A program made the position numbers and the translations under genes. Under the pieces are notes generated by a model. The model saw only the letters and a list, made by a program, of their open reading frames with translations, did not search any database and was not told the origin of the DNA. 64,000 nt of DNA from Papio anubis (lineage: Eukaryota; Chordata; Mammalia; Primates; Cercopithecidae): NCBI RefSeq assembly GCF_008728515.1, contig NC_044980.1, forward strand, positions 28,226,290 through 28,290,289, written 5' to 3'. Each line of letters begins with the position of its first letter. Within the stretch, counting starts at the first letter, position 1. Below, piece by piece: positions 1 to 11,876 of this stretch.

Positions 1-937
1 ATGGCAATTCACTGTAAGATGATCACCACGGCAATGACAAAAGTATTTAGTAAAAACCTCACCATAATACATACACGCATGTATGTGTGTGCATGCAAGT
101 ATAATGCCAGGTTCATAAGGAACAACAGGTAGCGATGTAGGAACATCTGGCAACAGGTTACATTCTATTTCATTCTGATTGCCCATGTCCACATTCATAT
201 CTGAGTTATTTCTTCTTGAAATATCTTGTTTGATGTAGTAATACCTTGCTGTTTACTGTACTTAACGAAATATCACCAAAGTAGATGAACTCAGAGACAA
301 ATGTACAAATGAATAATCAGAAATGAAATAGAATATTGTCAAAAGGCTCAGAGACCTAAAAAATTTTCAACCACAATATAATATGAAATATTATTAAGAT
401 GTACTTTGATAACAAGGGAGGATCAAAGTCGACCTTTCTATAAGGATCAAATCAAGGGTATTAACAATCTTTCTATTGTTAATACTTTTGAATGGATTAT
501 GGTAGAGCTCAACAGATTTTTTCAATTGGAATAAAAATGATTCAGGAAATGATACTAAAGGTGCACCTTGACCTCAAAGTCTGATAGTCTCATGGTTTCT
601 GCAAGTAAGTTGAGAAAGAAAAAGAAGTTTTGGAGCACAAAAAAGCAGAGGAATGTTGCAAGACATTTGTTTTTAAACAAACAAACAAAAAAACAAAAAC
701 TGAAATGAATGTTTATTGGCACATTAACCTAAGTAGAATAGAATAAAAAACCTACCATGTATATAGAGAGGAAAGCTACCATTATAACCAGAACTCTGGA
801 TATAAATATCTCCATTTCTATAACATTGTTTGAGTTAACGGTCTACAAATAGGAGGTAAACGACAAACGCCTAAACTCTTAAGGACGGCACATTGTTCAC
901 TTCAGATATGACAAAGAAAGTAGTGGAAAAAATAAGA
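1..937. other. AT-rich unassigned DNA
   Basis: No gene or confident repeat is seen. There is a short A-rich (AAAC)n-like run at about 672-698. No frame of meaningful length is open on either strand. Confidence 0.5.
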
Positions 938-1049
938 TCCTTCCCTTCCCTCCTCTCCTTTTCTACCCTCTCTTCCCCTTGCCTCCTCTCCTCTCTCCTC
1001 TTCTCCTCATCCCTCCCTCCCCTCCCTTCCCTCCTTTCCTCTCCTCTTC
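938..1049. repeat. CT-rich low-complexity tract
   Basis: About 110 bases are almost wholly pyrimidine on the + strand, mixing CCTT, CTCC and CCCT units without one clean period. The 13-mer CCTCCCTCCCCTC at 1012-1024 fits the degenerate PRDM9 hotspot motif CCNCCNTNNCCNC, but such matches are expected by chance in CT-rich DNA. Confidence 0.85.
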
Positions 1050-4000
1050 AAAGCATATGAAATAAGACCATAGAGAACAGTAGATTTAGGAATTTATCCC
1101 AGAGAGAAGATCTGGACCTCTAACAAAGAGTATGACTCAAACACCATCATAAAATAGGTCACCTTTAATTCCGACTAGAGTTACAGAATTGCTATTAACC
1201 ATAAACTCTTTCATTCTCTCATTAATCTTCTTTTTGAAAGAGAGTATTTCAGTTTCATTGTCCAGATTCTTCCAATTCTACTTGGTGTATGTGGGGATAA
1301 TTTCTTTCCCCATTCACTTCCATGTCTTTGGCTCTAGGGTTGGGACACTATCACTGGATAAAACATTTACAGTATATTTTGCCTGGATGAAGAATCCTAA
1401 CCAGAATATCTGGTGAACAGACAGACCAACTGTGATAAGGATCCAAGTTGTTCAACCAATCTTTCCAGTTTTATTCTTTGCAGAAACATGGTAGGTATTT
1501 TTGAAGTTTTCTTTATTAAGGAAGTTTTTCACGTTTTCTGTCTCCATATGACTTGCTTTAGCCAATGTGGTATGATCGGGAGTGTACTGCTCACTTTGGA
1601 CCAAAATCTTTAAAAGCCAGTTAATAATTCACCGCTTGCACTTCCCACAGTTCTGGTGATCACACATGCTCATGTCAACAAGCCTCCATTGTCTCCACAT
1701 CCCTGAAGTAACTCATGGGCAGATTGATCTAATAATCTACATAGGATGTGTACTTGAAATGCAAACTTTCCATTTGTCAAACAAGCAAAATTTTGAAGTT
1801 GTTTTATACTGCAGAATTACTGACCCCACTGTGACTGTCAGAATAACAACATGTGTTTTCATTTGTTTCTGTAATAACTGTGCTACCCTATCTGATATCT
1901 TCTGAATAAAAGGATATCTAAACACCTGGACTCTTTGTCACCATCTTTCCTTTCAAATGTCATGTTATTGCTTCTGTATTTTAAATCCCTCTCTTTTAAA
2001 TATACTGTTTTTAATAGTCAAGGCTTATTAACCATTACCCATCTGTCCCACTCTTATTTTTATTCCTAGTGTACCTCAGAACTTTTATTGGAAATTTCTT
2101 TCCACCTGCCCAAATATTGAATACTAAGTTTTGATTTGTAGGTGGTAGGTATGGCGTAGACTAGACCATCTTTCCATAAAGTGAAATTAAACATGGATTA
2201 AGTTTTGTGATATATTCAGATTGCTTCTATTGAGCATCAAAAATAATTATTTGATTCTGTCACTAAAGAAAAGAAAAAATGTGTCCAAACATTTTGTCTT
2301 ACCTAAATTAAACCAGCAATTTGTCAGTTTATTTATTCTTTCTAAAAAGTTGGTTTACAGAAAGATAATGCAGTTTCAGGAAAATATTTGAAAGGGTTAG
2401 AGAATAATTATTTTCACTAGGGATGTAAAGACCACTGAATCAAGCAGGGACTTGCAAAATGTGATTTCTGAAGGTTAAAGACCAATCCCGGTTTAGAAGG
2501 ACATTTGATTTATTAATCAAATATGAATCAAATAGCTGGCTGATTGTAGATTAATGATTTAAAGTAATACTTTTAATTATGATCATAAATGACCTTAAAG
2601 AAGTTCTACGGGGCCAATTATTACCACATATTATGAGGAAGTAAACAAATTTGCCACTAAATTTTTCTCCAGTGAAGTCAGCTGTACTGTAGTTTATCTT
2701 ATTATTTGATATTTACAACCCAACCGCTGATGGTTACCGATAAACTTTTACTACTTCTGTGTTTTATTGTTACTGAAAGAAATACAATTCAATGATTGAA
2801 TGAAATGTGTAGCCAGTAGTTAAATCACAGTCACACATTTAAATAGTTACTTATAAAGATATACATTTAGGATGTAAATGAACTCCAAAGTTTACTCATT
2901 TTCTAAAGAATTTATCCTTTTTTTACTGGTTGCAGGTAAAGATTAGTGTATTAATAATTTTCTACCTATTTTTTTTCCTCTAGAAGTTATAATGTATTTT
3001 CAAAATTTTTCAAGTTTATCTTGCTTATATTCTCAGGATCAACTCTGAGTCACTTTTTCCTGTCATTATTTCCAAAGTTTCCATTATGTTTTTAAAGTAC
3101 AGCATCTTTTCCTTATACTCTTTGGGATAATTTTGACTTTCCTAACTGATTCAAGTATAACATAACAACACATGTAAAACACTGGACTGTAATGTAAATG
3201 AAAGTATAGAAAGAAAATGAAAATTTCTGTTTTGAAATTCCCAATAGTTGACTTTTTTTTTTCTAGTGGATAAATTAAAATTTACTTATGAGGATGAATC
3301 ACATTATCTTTTTATTAGAGGGTAAAACCTATTAAGGTCAAAAACTAGTAAAGGATTTCTGTGTTTATGCAAATATAAAATGGAAATCATAGACTAGAAT
3401 ATGAATGGAGAACTTCCATGAGAGGCAAAACTGTTCAGATGAATAATGTGAGAATTGTCTGTTTGTGATGTTAGTTGCATTTTTACAGATTCTCTTAAGT
3501 TTAACAAAAGTTGAACCTACAAGCAGAGATGAAAAAATAAAATTCTTATTTTGTTGTCTTCTCTTTGGTCCAATGCCTGTCATTGGAAAAGTTGAATTCC
3601 AAATTAAGGGGAATAATCAATACAACTATCTCTGGGAGAAAACAGGTTGGCGGTTCTAACAAGGTAGCAGGTAAGGAAGTAAGCAAAGTTGCCCACATTA
3701 GAAGATCTCTGGTGGAGTGTCAATTAAGAATTTCCAGTATTATCTAATATGCCATATAAAAATTTCAGTGTCTGAATTGTGCTTTGCATGTACGTTGACC
3801 AGAGATCTTTATTAAATTTTGTTAAACACCATAACTTTAATTTTGTGTACTTTAAGTTACCCAAATACATATTTGCTTCAAAATGGCATAGTTTACCATA
3901 GGAGAGGAGAAACTAGTTAATAAATGACCAAGAGATATTTGCAGAAACTTAAAAATTATTTGGGATTTGTCAGAAATGTTGGCAAACTATACACATAATT

Positions 4001-4680
4001 AAAAGTCAAGATATTGTTGTGGACATTACGTAGTGTCTTCTGAATGCGAGGAAATGAAAACACTTTATGTAATGAGTGATCTATTTTCAAACACTAATAC
4101 CCTGACTAATTTGTAACATTTTAGGCAAACTCCTCCTTTGCTTACCATTCCCACTGATTTATTTATCATCCTTCACATGCAGACTTCTACAAACAATTGT
4201 CCCATGTACCCCGAACTTCCTCTTTGCCTAATTCCCTCATGGCCTACTTCAATCTGGCAGCATTTTACTAAATTTTTAAATCAACTCATTAATAACATCT
4301 GAGGCTAAAATTATTGGACACTTTCCTGCCTCATTCTATTTGAATACTCTTAACATTCACTGTTACTATTCCTTTTCCCTCTCCACAAACTTCTTTCCAT
4401 TTTCCTACCTATTTTCTACTCTGTTTTCATAGAAATTCAGAGCTGTGGGCCTCAATCTACTATGGAAAACTTTCCATTATCCAATTTTTACATAATGAAT
4501 ACCTCAGACTTTCTCTTCCTTTATCCTACTGTATACTGTCTCCCTAGTTAATTTGATTTTATATCATTGGTTTGCCCGCCTCAATCATTGCATTCCCCTC
4601 CAATAACATATCTAATAATTCCAGTATTCCTGATTTTACTACATACTAAATATTCCTGAAGTCTTTTCTTTATCTAAACA
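1050..4680. other. Unassigned AT-rich DNA
   Basis: No gene recognised. The frames at 1189-1416, 1413-1613 and 1666-1905 are each under 80 codons, lie in different frames and show no known motif. The 1.1-1.9 kb part is slightly less AT-rich and could be an old, decayed element, but I cannot name one. Confidence 0.4.
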
Positions 4681-4689
4681 GTCACTTAC

Positions 4690-5312
4690 TTATCTCAGCT
4701 TGAGCCCCTATAACTATACTATTCTTCCAGATAGGCTTCCCACAATTACTCCACCTCCAGACCAATTGAATTTCTATGCACACCCAAAGTGTTCTTAAAA
4801 AGACTCAGATCATGTCACTTCTAAACTTGAAACCCTGCAGCAATTTTCTGTTTTAAGCCTCAAGTCTAAAATCATTAACCTGTTCTGTAAGGCGCTAACT
4901 GCCTCATGTCAACTTCTCAGCTTTTTCTGTTTCATTCTCAGAATTCTGAAAGAGGCTGCTGTCACAATGGTATATTTCTATCGCCTCAAATGTACCAGGC
5001 TCCTTTCTTTCTGCTTCAGGTCTTTCATGCTTGCTCTTTCCTTAGTCAGGGATACTTTTTGATTCTGAGTCCACTTTAAATATGTTATTTCAACCAATAT
5101 ATCCTGGGCCTATTTCCATATTCTTTTCTAGGGAAAATGTCAGAATTATACCCAAATTTATCTAAATAATTTTACGTTGCTGTTAATCTTCATTAAACTG
5201 AAAAGTCATAAAAGCAAGGATCATTTCTCACTTTTTCACCACACTAACACCACACTTTGCAGATAGTTGACTTAAAATTCATATTTCATTAAGTGAATGA
5301 ATTTATGAATAG
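4690..5312 (+). repeat. L2 LINE 3'-end fragment
   Basis: The order of short matches fits the 3' part of an L2 element in sense orientation. A stretch like the L2 segment around 'ctgcagcaat...taaaatcattaacc' at about 4840-4880 comes first. A 'cttcaggtctttcatgcttgc' type segment follows near 5015. The terminal part, with AAAGCAAGGATCAT near 5212 and the GTGAATGAAT-like end near 5295, comes last. It is strongly diverged, as expected for a mammalian-wide repeat, and codes for nothing. Confidence 0.6.
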
Positions 5313-6707
5313 TAGAACAAAAATCACAAATATAAGGCAGATAGTGAAGTATGTTTTGAATGTTTAACATTTAGTTCATGCTAAGAAACATTCATGATAA
5401 GAAAAATATTAATAATTTTAAAGGTAATAACGGCTTACATTCATTGTACAGTCATTAAGAGTCAGGCAATCTTCCGATAACACAGCATATTTTAAATCAC
5501 TCAATTTATTGGTAACTTTCTAGCTCAGTTCTCCAAAATTCACCACATTTTTCACTGTTATTTCTCTAACTACATTTTCACTTTCCTTTTACCTCTGTAA
5601 GGCATGACTGTGTTAATTTTCTCAGTAAGTGTCATCTAATACAAATAGATAAACACAATGTATTAGAGCTCCATTTTCTTTGTCACATGAAAGAGTGTGA
5701 TGGATATTTCTTTTAGTTAAAATCCGTAAGTGCTTGTAACAGTGCTGTGAATACAGTGGATGCTCAGTAAATAGCAGGCTGGTAAAAAGAATGAGGAGGT
5801 ATTCCTCATTAAAATAACTAGAATTGAATCAGCATTGTTTAACATCCCCAACAATTTGTTTCTGGAAGCTTAAAATAAGAGTGTAACTGTGATTACAAAA
5901 ACAAAAACTTATTTTAGTCAAGACATTATTCACTTTTGAGTAGTTTAAATTTGATATTAGAAATCAAGGAAATGGCTACTGAGAAAAAGATATGGGTCAG
6001 TTTGTTACAGTAAAACCTCTTGGTATATTAAAAATGCATGATGTCAGTAGGGCTTCTATTTCAAGGCTATGGGAAAGCATTTACCAAATCTAAAAGTAAG
6101 AATGAAGGGGCCTTTTGGAAAGGCTTAAGAAAATAACAATGTATAGTCTGAAAACTGGATCTTCTAAGAAGATTCTCTGATGGAACAATAGAAAGCTAGA
6201 AAGAAGGTTTGCAAATCATTTCTTGGCTCCATGTCTCAGGCTACCTATGACAAACTCAATGATCACAGTCTAATTGTGTGGTAAGTGAACATTTGGTATG
6301 ATTATAGAATGGTTTTAACTAAGGAACACTAGTGTGTAAAATGTGAAGAGGTTTGGCACTTCAGGTCTCTTTGGTCTAATAAAATATATAATGTAATTTA
6401 AAATACATTGTTCCTAGAATTAATTGCACAGTAATACTTGGAGTCAAGGAACATGTAACATTCTTGGAAATATGATCTAGGTTATGACTCAATGAATAGT
6501 TTAGATGATTGTGCTCTCTGTTGCATGAATGAAGCCATAAAATCTCAACTTAAATATAATTATGATAACAATCATTTTGTTAATATACTCTAGTTGATTA
6601 CCTAATGAATTACATTCATTGTAGATCAAAATACATGCTCAGCATAGGAATGTCTTCTAGCTGAAATAATGACATTTTAACAAAAAGACTTCAGACATGG
6701 GCAACTG
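5313..6707. other. Mostly unassigned; possible MIR/L2 tail
   Basis: The stretch at about 5715-5790 (AACAGTGCTGTGAATACAGT, then GATGCTCAGTAAATA) resembles the common 3' end of MIR/L2 elements. The rest is AT-rich with no recognised feature. Confidence 0.35.
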
Positions 6708-7085
6708 AAAGGCTTTATATATATATATATGTAATATATAGATACACATATATTAAATATATAAAATGTATGTGTACATATACATATATATATTTGGGAG
6801 ATGGTCTGGCTCTGTAGCCCAGGCTGGAGTGCAGTGGCATGATCTTGACTCACTACAACCTCTGCCTCCGGGGTTTGAGTCATCCTATCACCTCAGCCTC
6901 CAAAGTAGCGGGGACTACAGTTGCACATGTGCAGCTAGTTTTTGTATTTTTTGCACAGACAGGGATTCTCCATGTTGTCTAAGTTGTTCTGTAACTCCTG
7001 AGCTCAAAGTATTTGCCTGCCTTGGCCTCCCAAAGTGCTGCGATTATACGAGTGAGCCACTAGGCCCAGACAAAAGGCTTTATAT
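6708..7085 (-). mobile_element. Alu (AluJ-like) with 13-bp target-site duplication
   Basis: The body at about 6794-7071 reads as a reverse-complemented dimeric Alu: CCCAGGCTGGAGTGCAGTGG near the left end, the middle A-rich linker, and AAAGTGCTGCGATTATACGA before the 5' end. It is flanked by a perfect 13-bp direct repeat AAAGGCTTTATAT at 6708-6720 and 7073-7085. The inserted DNA is therefore about 6721-7072. The former poly-A tail, on the left because the element is inverted, is now a roughly 73-bp ATATA-rich tract (6721-6793). Divergence suggests an old J-type copy. Confidence 0.93.
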
Positions 7086-7691
7086 GTTTTACATAAAGGC
7101 CGTCAGATTTAAAATACATCACTTCATACTATGCACACTTGGAAGCATTTGGAAGAATTCTCAAAATCAGTCTTCTTAGTTTTCCTGTTTCCTTAGATAA
7201 TCTGTGTCAGACTATCTGAAAGGACATACTTTAAAGACTCTTAAAAGTATTCCTTCTTTGAATGAAAGTTAACAACAAATATTTGCCTATTTTATGCCAT
7301 AGTAATTACAAATCTTTCCAACTTACATATATACCAATATCAGACATGTTAAAATACATACGATTATTTAAAGTATTTATTTCAATATAATTTATTTTAT
7401 TAAAGTGTGGTTTATTATGTATAATGGATAATAATTATATTTGAATACATAAATTGGCTTAGAAAATTACCAAAATCCAAAACAGTCAAAAAACTTTTTT
7501 TACATTGGAGTACCTGATTTAGATAAAAACAAAACTAAAACAAAATCTGCTGTGCCATTTAAGGTAGTTAGAAAACATTCTGTGCCATTTAGGGCACAGC
7601 CAAAACTATATCCCCAAAGTCTTCAATCTCTGTTACACTCCCTATATTCAAACCAGGGAATTTAAAATTCTCTTGGCTACCACTAAGACAT
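7086..7691. other. Unassigned AT-rich DNA
   Basis: No gene or repeat recognised. A short local duplication of TGTGCCATTTA is seen at about 7551-7561 and 7581-7591. Confidence 0.4.
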
Positions 7692-7988
7692 ATTCACTTT
7701 CTATTGTTCTGTAGCAAATTGCTGAAAATTAAGTGGCTTAAATAAGTTTTGTAGGTCAGAAGTCCTTGTAGGCTCAACTAGGTTCTCTGTGAGAGTCTCA
7801 CAAGAGCAAAATCAAGGTGTTGGCTCAGCTGAAGTCTTATGTTGAGACTCTGGGGGAAGAACTCATTTCCAGCTCATTTAGGTTGTCTGTATAATCTATT
7901 TCCTGCAGCTGGAAAACTTCAGTCCCTTTTGCTAGTTGACTGTCTGCAGACATCTCTGTCAGCTTCTAGATGCCATTCTCAAGTTTTC
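7692..7988 (-). mobile_element. MLT1-like MaLR LTR, distal part
   Basis: On the + strand this reads like the reverse complement of an MLT1-family LTR. Successive matches are CTATTGTTCTGTAGCAAATT, 'aagtggcttaaa', 'ggtcagaagtcc', 'aaaatcaaggtgttggc' and 'agcttctagatgcc'. The sequence breaks off near 7988 and the next expected part of the LTR resumes near 8515. The element is therefore split by an insertion. It is non-coding. Confidence 0.65.
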
Positions 7989-8514
7989 ATATACCATAAA
8001 AGAAAAATTACACGACTAGTGAAAAATATAAGGGTGAATTTATTCAAGAATATTGGAATAGTGGAAAGAGATTATTAAACTATGCGAGAAGGATTGAATT
8101 TAACTCTACTGAAGCAAAAGGCAGGAAGATTTTTAAATGTTGGAGTGAGTTAATGGAAAACTACTGGAAGATGTTAGTGGAGATGTTGGTCAATGTGATT
8201 AGGCAATCTGTGTTTGTCTATTGTCACTTATTGAAGTTGGGCTCCTACCCTCCCACAAGTACATGGAGGAAAGGATGCTATCTCTTTCTCCTTATACGAG
8301 TAAATGTCAAAGGAATGACTCCCAGATCATTGATAAAGATACTCTTGTGTTATAGAAGATTCACATTTCAATAGAGCAGATAAAACTCTGTTACACACCT
8401 TATATTCAAATTTTCTAAAATAAATGCTTTAAGAAAATGGAAGTCAGGGGCCTATAGTCAGAAGGAAACCTTATATACGGTGAAGTTGAGGGGAACATTT
8501 TTAACGTCTATGTT
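7989..8514. mobile_element. Unidentified insertion inside the MLT1-like LTR
   Basis: About 525 bp separate the two collinear halves of the MLT1-like LTR. The segment has no L1 or Alu signature. Its size and composition would suit a solo LTR, but I do not recognise the family and see no clean flanking duplication. Two short open frames (7839-8078, 8153-8374) cross it and look like chance. Confidence 0.4.
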
Positions 8515-8760
8515 CCCCCCTCCACTTTCAAAGCCAGCAATGGTGCTTTTAATCATTCTCATGCTTTGAATATCTCTGCCACCATCTGGAGAAAACTCTA
8601 CTCATGAAGGGCTCCTGTGATTAGGTTAACCCCACCTAGATAAGCTCTCTAGTCACTCACAGGAATGACATTCATATTTTAGAGGAATCCCACCTGTCGA
8701 AGGGGTTGAGAATCAAAGGTGAATTATCGGAATCATTTTGAGAATTCTTCCTACTAAATG
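8515..8760 (-). mobile_element. MLT1-like MaLR LTR, proximal part
   Basis: This continues the LTR interrupted at 7988. CTTTCAAAGCCAGCAATGG at about 8525-8543 is followed by 'gctcctgtgattaggttaaccccacctagataa', degenerate versions of the MLT1 segments that follow in order. Orientation and order match the 7692-7988 half. Confidence 0.6.
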
Positions 8761-9650
8761 AAGCATACAGTTTCTTCTTACATTATAATCTCTAGAAACC
8801 AAGTTCAATTACTATTCAAAGTGTCACATTTTGAAGAAGAAAGTAAAAGAAGAGCTCTACTGTTCAGAGGGCAGTTATTTGTTTATGAGTAGGGACATAC
8901 AGTGGATTCAATGTGCTCAGTGATGAGTAATTGTAAAGACATCCCAACTAGTTTCCTTGTTGTCTTTCCTTTTCATCTTTCTGTTTTCAGAGCCAGGTGA
9001 AGAACAAGTGGGCTTGAAACCAGAGAGATGAGAAGAAAAGACAAAAAGAAATGTTTTATTTTTAAATCCTGAGTTATAATTTGTGCTACTCCAATAACTT
9101 TTTCTGGAATCACAAGCAATCTAACACTTCTTTTGGATACCAGGAATTATCAAAGAAGTCAGCCCATCTGCATAAATTCACAAAGATCCTATGACTGATA
9201 GTTATGATATTCTGTCTCTGATTACGAAAAAAGTAAAAGGTGCAGGGTGTATATATATGAATGAGCCTGTCCATTTCAAAATGTTTGACATGAAAAAAGA
9301 AAAATAAATAAATGCATATTCAGAATACATTATTCAATCTCTTCATTGGTATTTTTCAGAGTTTTCACTTGTTTGCCAAATGTGTTGCCATTGTAAATGG
9401 TATTCATTTTAAAGTCAAAGTCTTCAACAAGCACCAGTGTGCATGTCTAAGTAACATTATAAGGGATATCTTGAGAAGCATTATTAGGTGTAAGTGAAAA
9501 GCAGAGAATATTTGGCAGGGCTGTTACTGTAATGGTGCTCTTTAGGCAGACGGCTTGCAGTATTAGATCATGCTCAGCACCTCCAGAGATTGCACTTAAC
9601 TTCAGTGGATTAGCAACTAACTGAACATTTTACCACATACTTCTTTAAAA
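8761..9650. other. Unassigned AT-rich DNA
   Basis: No gene, RNA or repeat recognised. The 61-codon frame at 9312-9497 has no known feature. Confidence 0.4.
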
Positions 9651-9940
9651 TTTTTATTAATTTTTTATTATACTTTAAGTTCTAGGGTACATGTGCACAA
9701 TGTACAGGTTTGTTACATATGTATACATGTGCCATGTTGGTGTGCTGCACCCATTAACTCATCATTTACATTAGGTATATCTCCTAATGCTATCCCTCTC
9801 CCCACCCCACCCCACGACAGGCCCCGGTGTGTGATGTTCCCCTTCCTATGTCCAAGTGATCTCATTGTTTAATCCCCACCTATGAGTGAGAACATGAGGT
9901 GTTTGGTTTTCTGTTCTTGCAGTAGTTTGCTGAGAATGAT
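9651..9940 (-). mobile_element. L1PA/L1PB-like 3' end, 5'-truncated
   Basis: The + strand shows the reverse complement of a primate L1 3' UTR: 'attatactttaagttctagggtacatgtgcac', the CAGGTTTGTTACATATGTATA segment, the GCTGCACCCATTAACTCATC segment and the CCTATGAGTGAGAACATG segment. It stops abruptly at TTTGCTGAGAATGAT (9940), as in a 5'-truncated L1 insertion. The T-rich left edge is the poly-A side. It has no coding capacity. Confidence 0.92.
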
Positions 9941-10540
9941 TACACACTCCAAGCATCTCAGTTGCTTGCTTTTGCTTTTTTGAAAAAAAAAAAAAAAGGG
10001 ATTGTTTCAAATATACTCCAACATAAAAAGTAGTGAGAGCAATAGTTTGAGTCAGCTCACAGCAGAGGAGAAAAAAAGGAAGGAAAAAAATCTGATTATA
10101 TATTAAGCTTATGTTAGGAACTGGTCAAGTCTTCAATTCTCTGTGGTACCATTAAACACATATATTATTGTAAAACATAAGTTATTGAGAGATCAGTTCC
10201 CTGAGCGGTTAACAAACCTATAAGAAAGGATAGCACACAGCATTTCTCATAGTAGGATGTAGTATATATTTATCAGTATAATCACTTTTGAGTCATATGC
10301 ATACTTTCTTTAAATACAAAAATCAGACAATAGCTTTATGTGGAAATTGCATAGTTTTATCTTGAAACTGTAGAATCACTATGTTACACTACAATTTTGT
10401 AAAAGATATATGTGGTGGTAATAATATTTACACAACATGTTCTCAACATTAACAAAGACAAATCTTTATTTTGGCCCTTCAATACACCTGTGACTTTTGT
10501 AATTTCAGACAATCAGTGAATTAGACTTAAATCTCAGGCC
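9941..10540. other. Unassigned AT-rich DNA
   Basis: An A-run at 9984-9997 is the only simple feature; no gene or repeat family is recognised. Confidence 0.4.
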
Positions 10541-10872
10541 ATTCTTTCCACCCTCCCTCCCTCCCAGCTTCCCTTTCCTTCCTTCCTTCTTCTCTTTCTT
10601 TTCCTTCCTTCCTTCCTACTTTCCTTTCTCTCCTTTCTTTCTTCCTTCATCTTTCTCTCTTTTTTCTTTCTTTCCTTCCTTCCTTCCTCCCTCCCTCCCT
10701 CCCTTCTTTCTTTTCTTTTCTTTTTCTTTCTTTCTTTCTTTCTTTCTTTCTTTTCTTTCTTTTCTTTCTTTCTTTCTTTCTTTCTTTCTTTTCTTTCTTC
10801 CTTTCTTTCTTTCCTTCCTTCCTTCCTTCCTTCCTTCCTTCCTTCCTTCTTCCTTCCTTCCTTCCTTCCTTC

Positions 10873-10922
<50 letters not shown>

Positions 10923-10975
10923 CTTTCTTTCTTTCTCTTTCTTTCTTTCCCCTTCCTTTCTTGCTTTTTCTTTTT
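10541..10975. repeat. Long polypyrimidine microsatellite (TTTC/TTCC)n
   Basis: About 435 bases are nearly all C and T on the + strand, with alternating blocks of CTTT and CCTT tetranucleotides and CCCT at the left edge. Purine interruptions are rare. The 170-codon Lys/Arg/Glu frame on the minus strand (10534-11046) is simply a translation of this repeat, not a gene. Mirror-symmetric homopurine tracts of this length can form triplex (H-DNA) and are often length-polymorphic. Confidence 0.97.
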
Positions 10976-11768
10976 AGTATGTTTCTCACTAAAATGTAAA
11001 CTGATAAAATTTTAATTGAATTCCAGAAAAAATGTTTAATATCCATACAGTAAATTTTGTGTTTTATTTAACACAGACATTTTAGGTGATTTGATGTTTT
11101 ATAACCTGGTTTAGGGAGAAAGTAAACTACTCTGGATAGAAGAAATGAAAAAATATAAACTAAGTATTTTATCACAAATATCCAGGATAACCTATACTGT
11201 TATTTCAGGTAGTACTAAAGGAATTCTGACCAGAGAAATGAAAATAAAACAGGAATACCTGCAAGTATATCATGTGGAGGTACTTTCAAACTCTTAATAA
11301 ATGAAAACACTAATTAGGAGTATCATGGACAAAGAAAAAGGAAGCTGTACCAACCTCACGTTACTTCTGTCTCTTCATTCTAAGCATTATCTCTGATTCT
11401 TGGTCCCAAAGCAACTCTATTATCACATCCAACTTCCTCCTTCTGTTAGATAGGGTTGGTGATATAGTCCATGGTGGTGAGTCTTTGTGGATCACGTGTT
11501 CCCTACTTTACTTGCTTATGAATAGAAATTCCAGGCAGTCAATAAAGATTCAAATTTTCCTCTGAGAATTGCTCCATAACCTCACCTTATCCTCACTTAT
11601 TACTGAGGACTCAATTCCAAGTAACATGATATTAAACTCAAACTAGCTTAAGCAGAAATACAAACTTATTGGTTAACAGAAAAAAAAAGTCAATAGAAAA
11701 GTCAAACTTTAAAAGAGTTGGGTCGAAATGCTTGAAAACCATCATCAGAAATCTCTTTTTCTTCAATT
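10976..11768. other. Unassigned DNA
   Basis: No gene or repeat family recognised. A short poly-A run lies near 11680. Confidence 0.4.
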
Positions 11769-11876
11769 ATTTTATTGCATTTTAGAGATATTCTTGCTAT
11801 GTTGCCCAAGTTGAATTCAAAGTAGGCTCAAGGCCTTCCTCCTCAGCCACCTCAGTAGCTAGCTGGGACTAGAGAA
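11769..11876 (-). mobile_element. Alu monomer-like fragment (FLAM/AluJ)
   Basis: The + strand reads 'tttagagatattcttgctatgttgcccaag', 'ggctcaagg', 'cctcctcagccacctcagtagct' and 'agctgggact', the reverse complement of part of one Alu monomer. The poly-T end precedes it. It is strongly diverged and lacks the second arm. An old FLAM or a truncated AluJ fits equally well. Confidence 0.6.

Noticed and set aside
6766..7179. 137-codon frame
   Set aside because: It is Alu sequence read through into flanking DNA.
10534..11046. 170-codon Lys/Arg/Glu-rich open frame on the minus strand
   Set aside because: It is the translation of the TTTC/TTCC simple repeat; such tracts stay open by composition.
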